The notes under the pieces are model-generated. The model did not search any database and was not told the origin of the DNA. It was given only the letters and a program-made list of their open reading frames with translations. Below are positions 63,528 through 64,000 of a stretch of DNA of 64,000 nt, one piece after another. The first letter of the stretch is position 1. Each line of letters starts with the position of its first letter. The translations under genes were made by a program, and so were the position numbers. This stretch comes from Deltaproteobacteria bacterium. GTDB taxonomy: Bacteria; Myxococcota; Kuafuiibacteriia; Kuafuiibacteriales; Kuafuiibacteriaceae. The stretch is taken from positions 1,984,001-2,048,000 of the forward strand of contig JADJBV010000002.1 of NCBI GenBank assembly GCA_016703535.1, written 5' to 3'.

Positions 63528-64000
63528 ATGGGTAAAACCGTCGTCCTGGGCTGTGGTTACACCGGGTTGAGGTTGGCCAAGGCCCTCCGCGAACAGGGCC
63601 ATCCGGTCACCGCCACCACCACCCGCAGCGAACGCCTCGACGCCTTGTCGGGGGTCGGGGTGGACCCGGTGGTGCTCGACTTTGGGCGCCCGGAGACGGT
63701 GGCCGCCGCCCTCGCGGGTGCCCGCCGGATCATTCACCTGGCGCCGCCGACCCCGGGGAGGGTCGAGGCCGAGGTGGAGCTGCTCCGTCAGGCCGCGCCT
63801 GACCTGGAAGTTCTGGTCTACGGCTCGACCACTGGCGCTTTTGGTGAACAGGCCGGCGATCAGTGGGTCGATGAGGTGAGCCCACCCGGTCCTCTGGGGG
63901 CCCGTGGCCAACTCCGAGCCGACTACGAACGGGCCTTACTGCAAGCTGGCTTGCCGACCAAGGTGGTGCGGATCGCCGGGATCTACGGGCCTGGCCGGAC
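63528..64000 (+). CDS. NAD-dependent epimerase/dehydratase-family protein (3' partial)
   Basis: Cut by the right window edge after about 157 residues. ATG 63528 opens MGKTVVLGCGYTGLRLAKAL, a Rossmann fold with GxGxxG (GCGYTG). The atypical-SDR segments follow: HLAPPTPGRVEAEVELL, VLVYGSTTGAFGEQAGD and VVRIAGIYGPGR. This matches the YeeZ-like branch of extended/atypical SDR proteins (NAD(P)-binding, substrate usually unknown). It is divergent from sctL and probably unrelated to secretion. Confidence 0.85.
   Translation, partial: MGKTVVLGCGYTGLRLAKALREQGHPVTATTTRSERLDALSGVGVDPVVLDFGRPETVAAALAGARRIIHLAPPTPGRVEAEVELLRQAAPDLEVLVYGSTTGAFGEQAGDQWVDEVSPPGPLGARGQLRADYERALLQAGLPTKVVRIAGIYGPGR

Overview
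The window is high-G+C DNA from a Gram-negative bacterium: it encodes LptD, lipoproteins and a type III secretion system (T3SS). Several traits point to Myxococcota or a related former deltaproteobacterial lineage: a PilZ domain fused to Hsp70, DUF3857/transglutaminase proteins, anchor-repeat lipoproteins, a Ser/Thr kinase beside the secretion genes, and frequent TTG and GTG starts. That placement is inference. I see no rRNA, tRNA, CRISPR array, transposase or replication origin.

Layout. 0-8 kb (+ strand): end of a CHASE2 cyclase, accD, folC, a double-AMIN periplasmic protein, lptD and a possible 35-residue secreted peptide. 8.3-9.2 kb (- strand): two paralogous ~126-residue proteins ending in an almost identical tail. 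9.4-14.6 kb (+): a TetR-controlled acyl-CoA catabolic operon (enoyl-CoA hydratase, BKACE, biotin carboxylase, methylmalonate-semialdehyde dehydrogenase). 14.6-23 kb (-): SAM hydrolase and two giant DUF3857/transglutaminase-type proteins, the second with a degenerate active site. 23-26 kb (+): EI24 protein, L,D-transpeptidase, glutamate-cysteine ligase. 26-36 kb (-): PilZ-linker-Hsp70 fusion, alaS, a large lipoprotein.

36.4-43.4 kb (-): T3SS cluster A: sctU, an unknown gene, a SycD-like chaperone, a candidate secreted protein with its own terminator, a second chaperone and sctV. 43.5-51 kb: an orphan gene, then a four-gene operon in which every junction is a 4-bp overlap: HEAT protein, degenerate HD-GYP protein, an adenosine deaminase-SLOG-Nudix fusion and a DUF2238 membrane protein. 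51-54 kb: a cyclophilin lipoprotein, a block of 313-bp tandem repeats and a Ser/Thr kinase. 54-63.5 kb (-): T3SS cluster B: sctL, sctN, sctO, sctP-like, sctQ, a FliO-like gene, sctR, sctS, an unknown membrane gene, sctT, then a DUF2914-like membrane protein and the kinase. The window ends inside an NAD-dependent epimerase-like gene.

The most interesting links are two. First, a promoter-like module, GCAAC(A/G)-N14-CCGATAA (sigma-28-like -10 and spacing), lies upstream of both small paralogues near 9 kb and of the candidate secreted protein at 40 kb. This suggests one regulon and makes the small paralogues candidate T3SS substrates. Second, the adenosine deaminase-SLOG-Nudix fusion sits in a strictly coupled operon and looks like an undescribed nucleotide-processing system.
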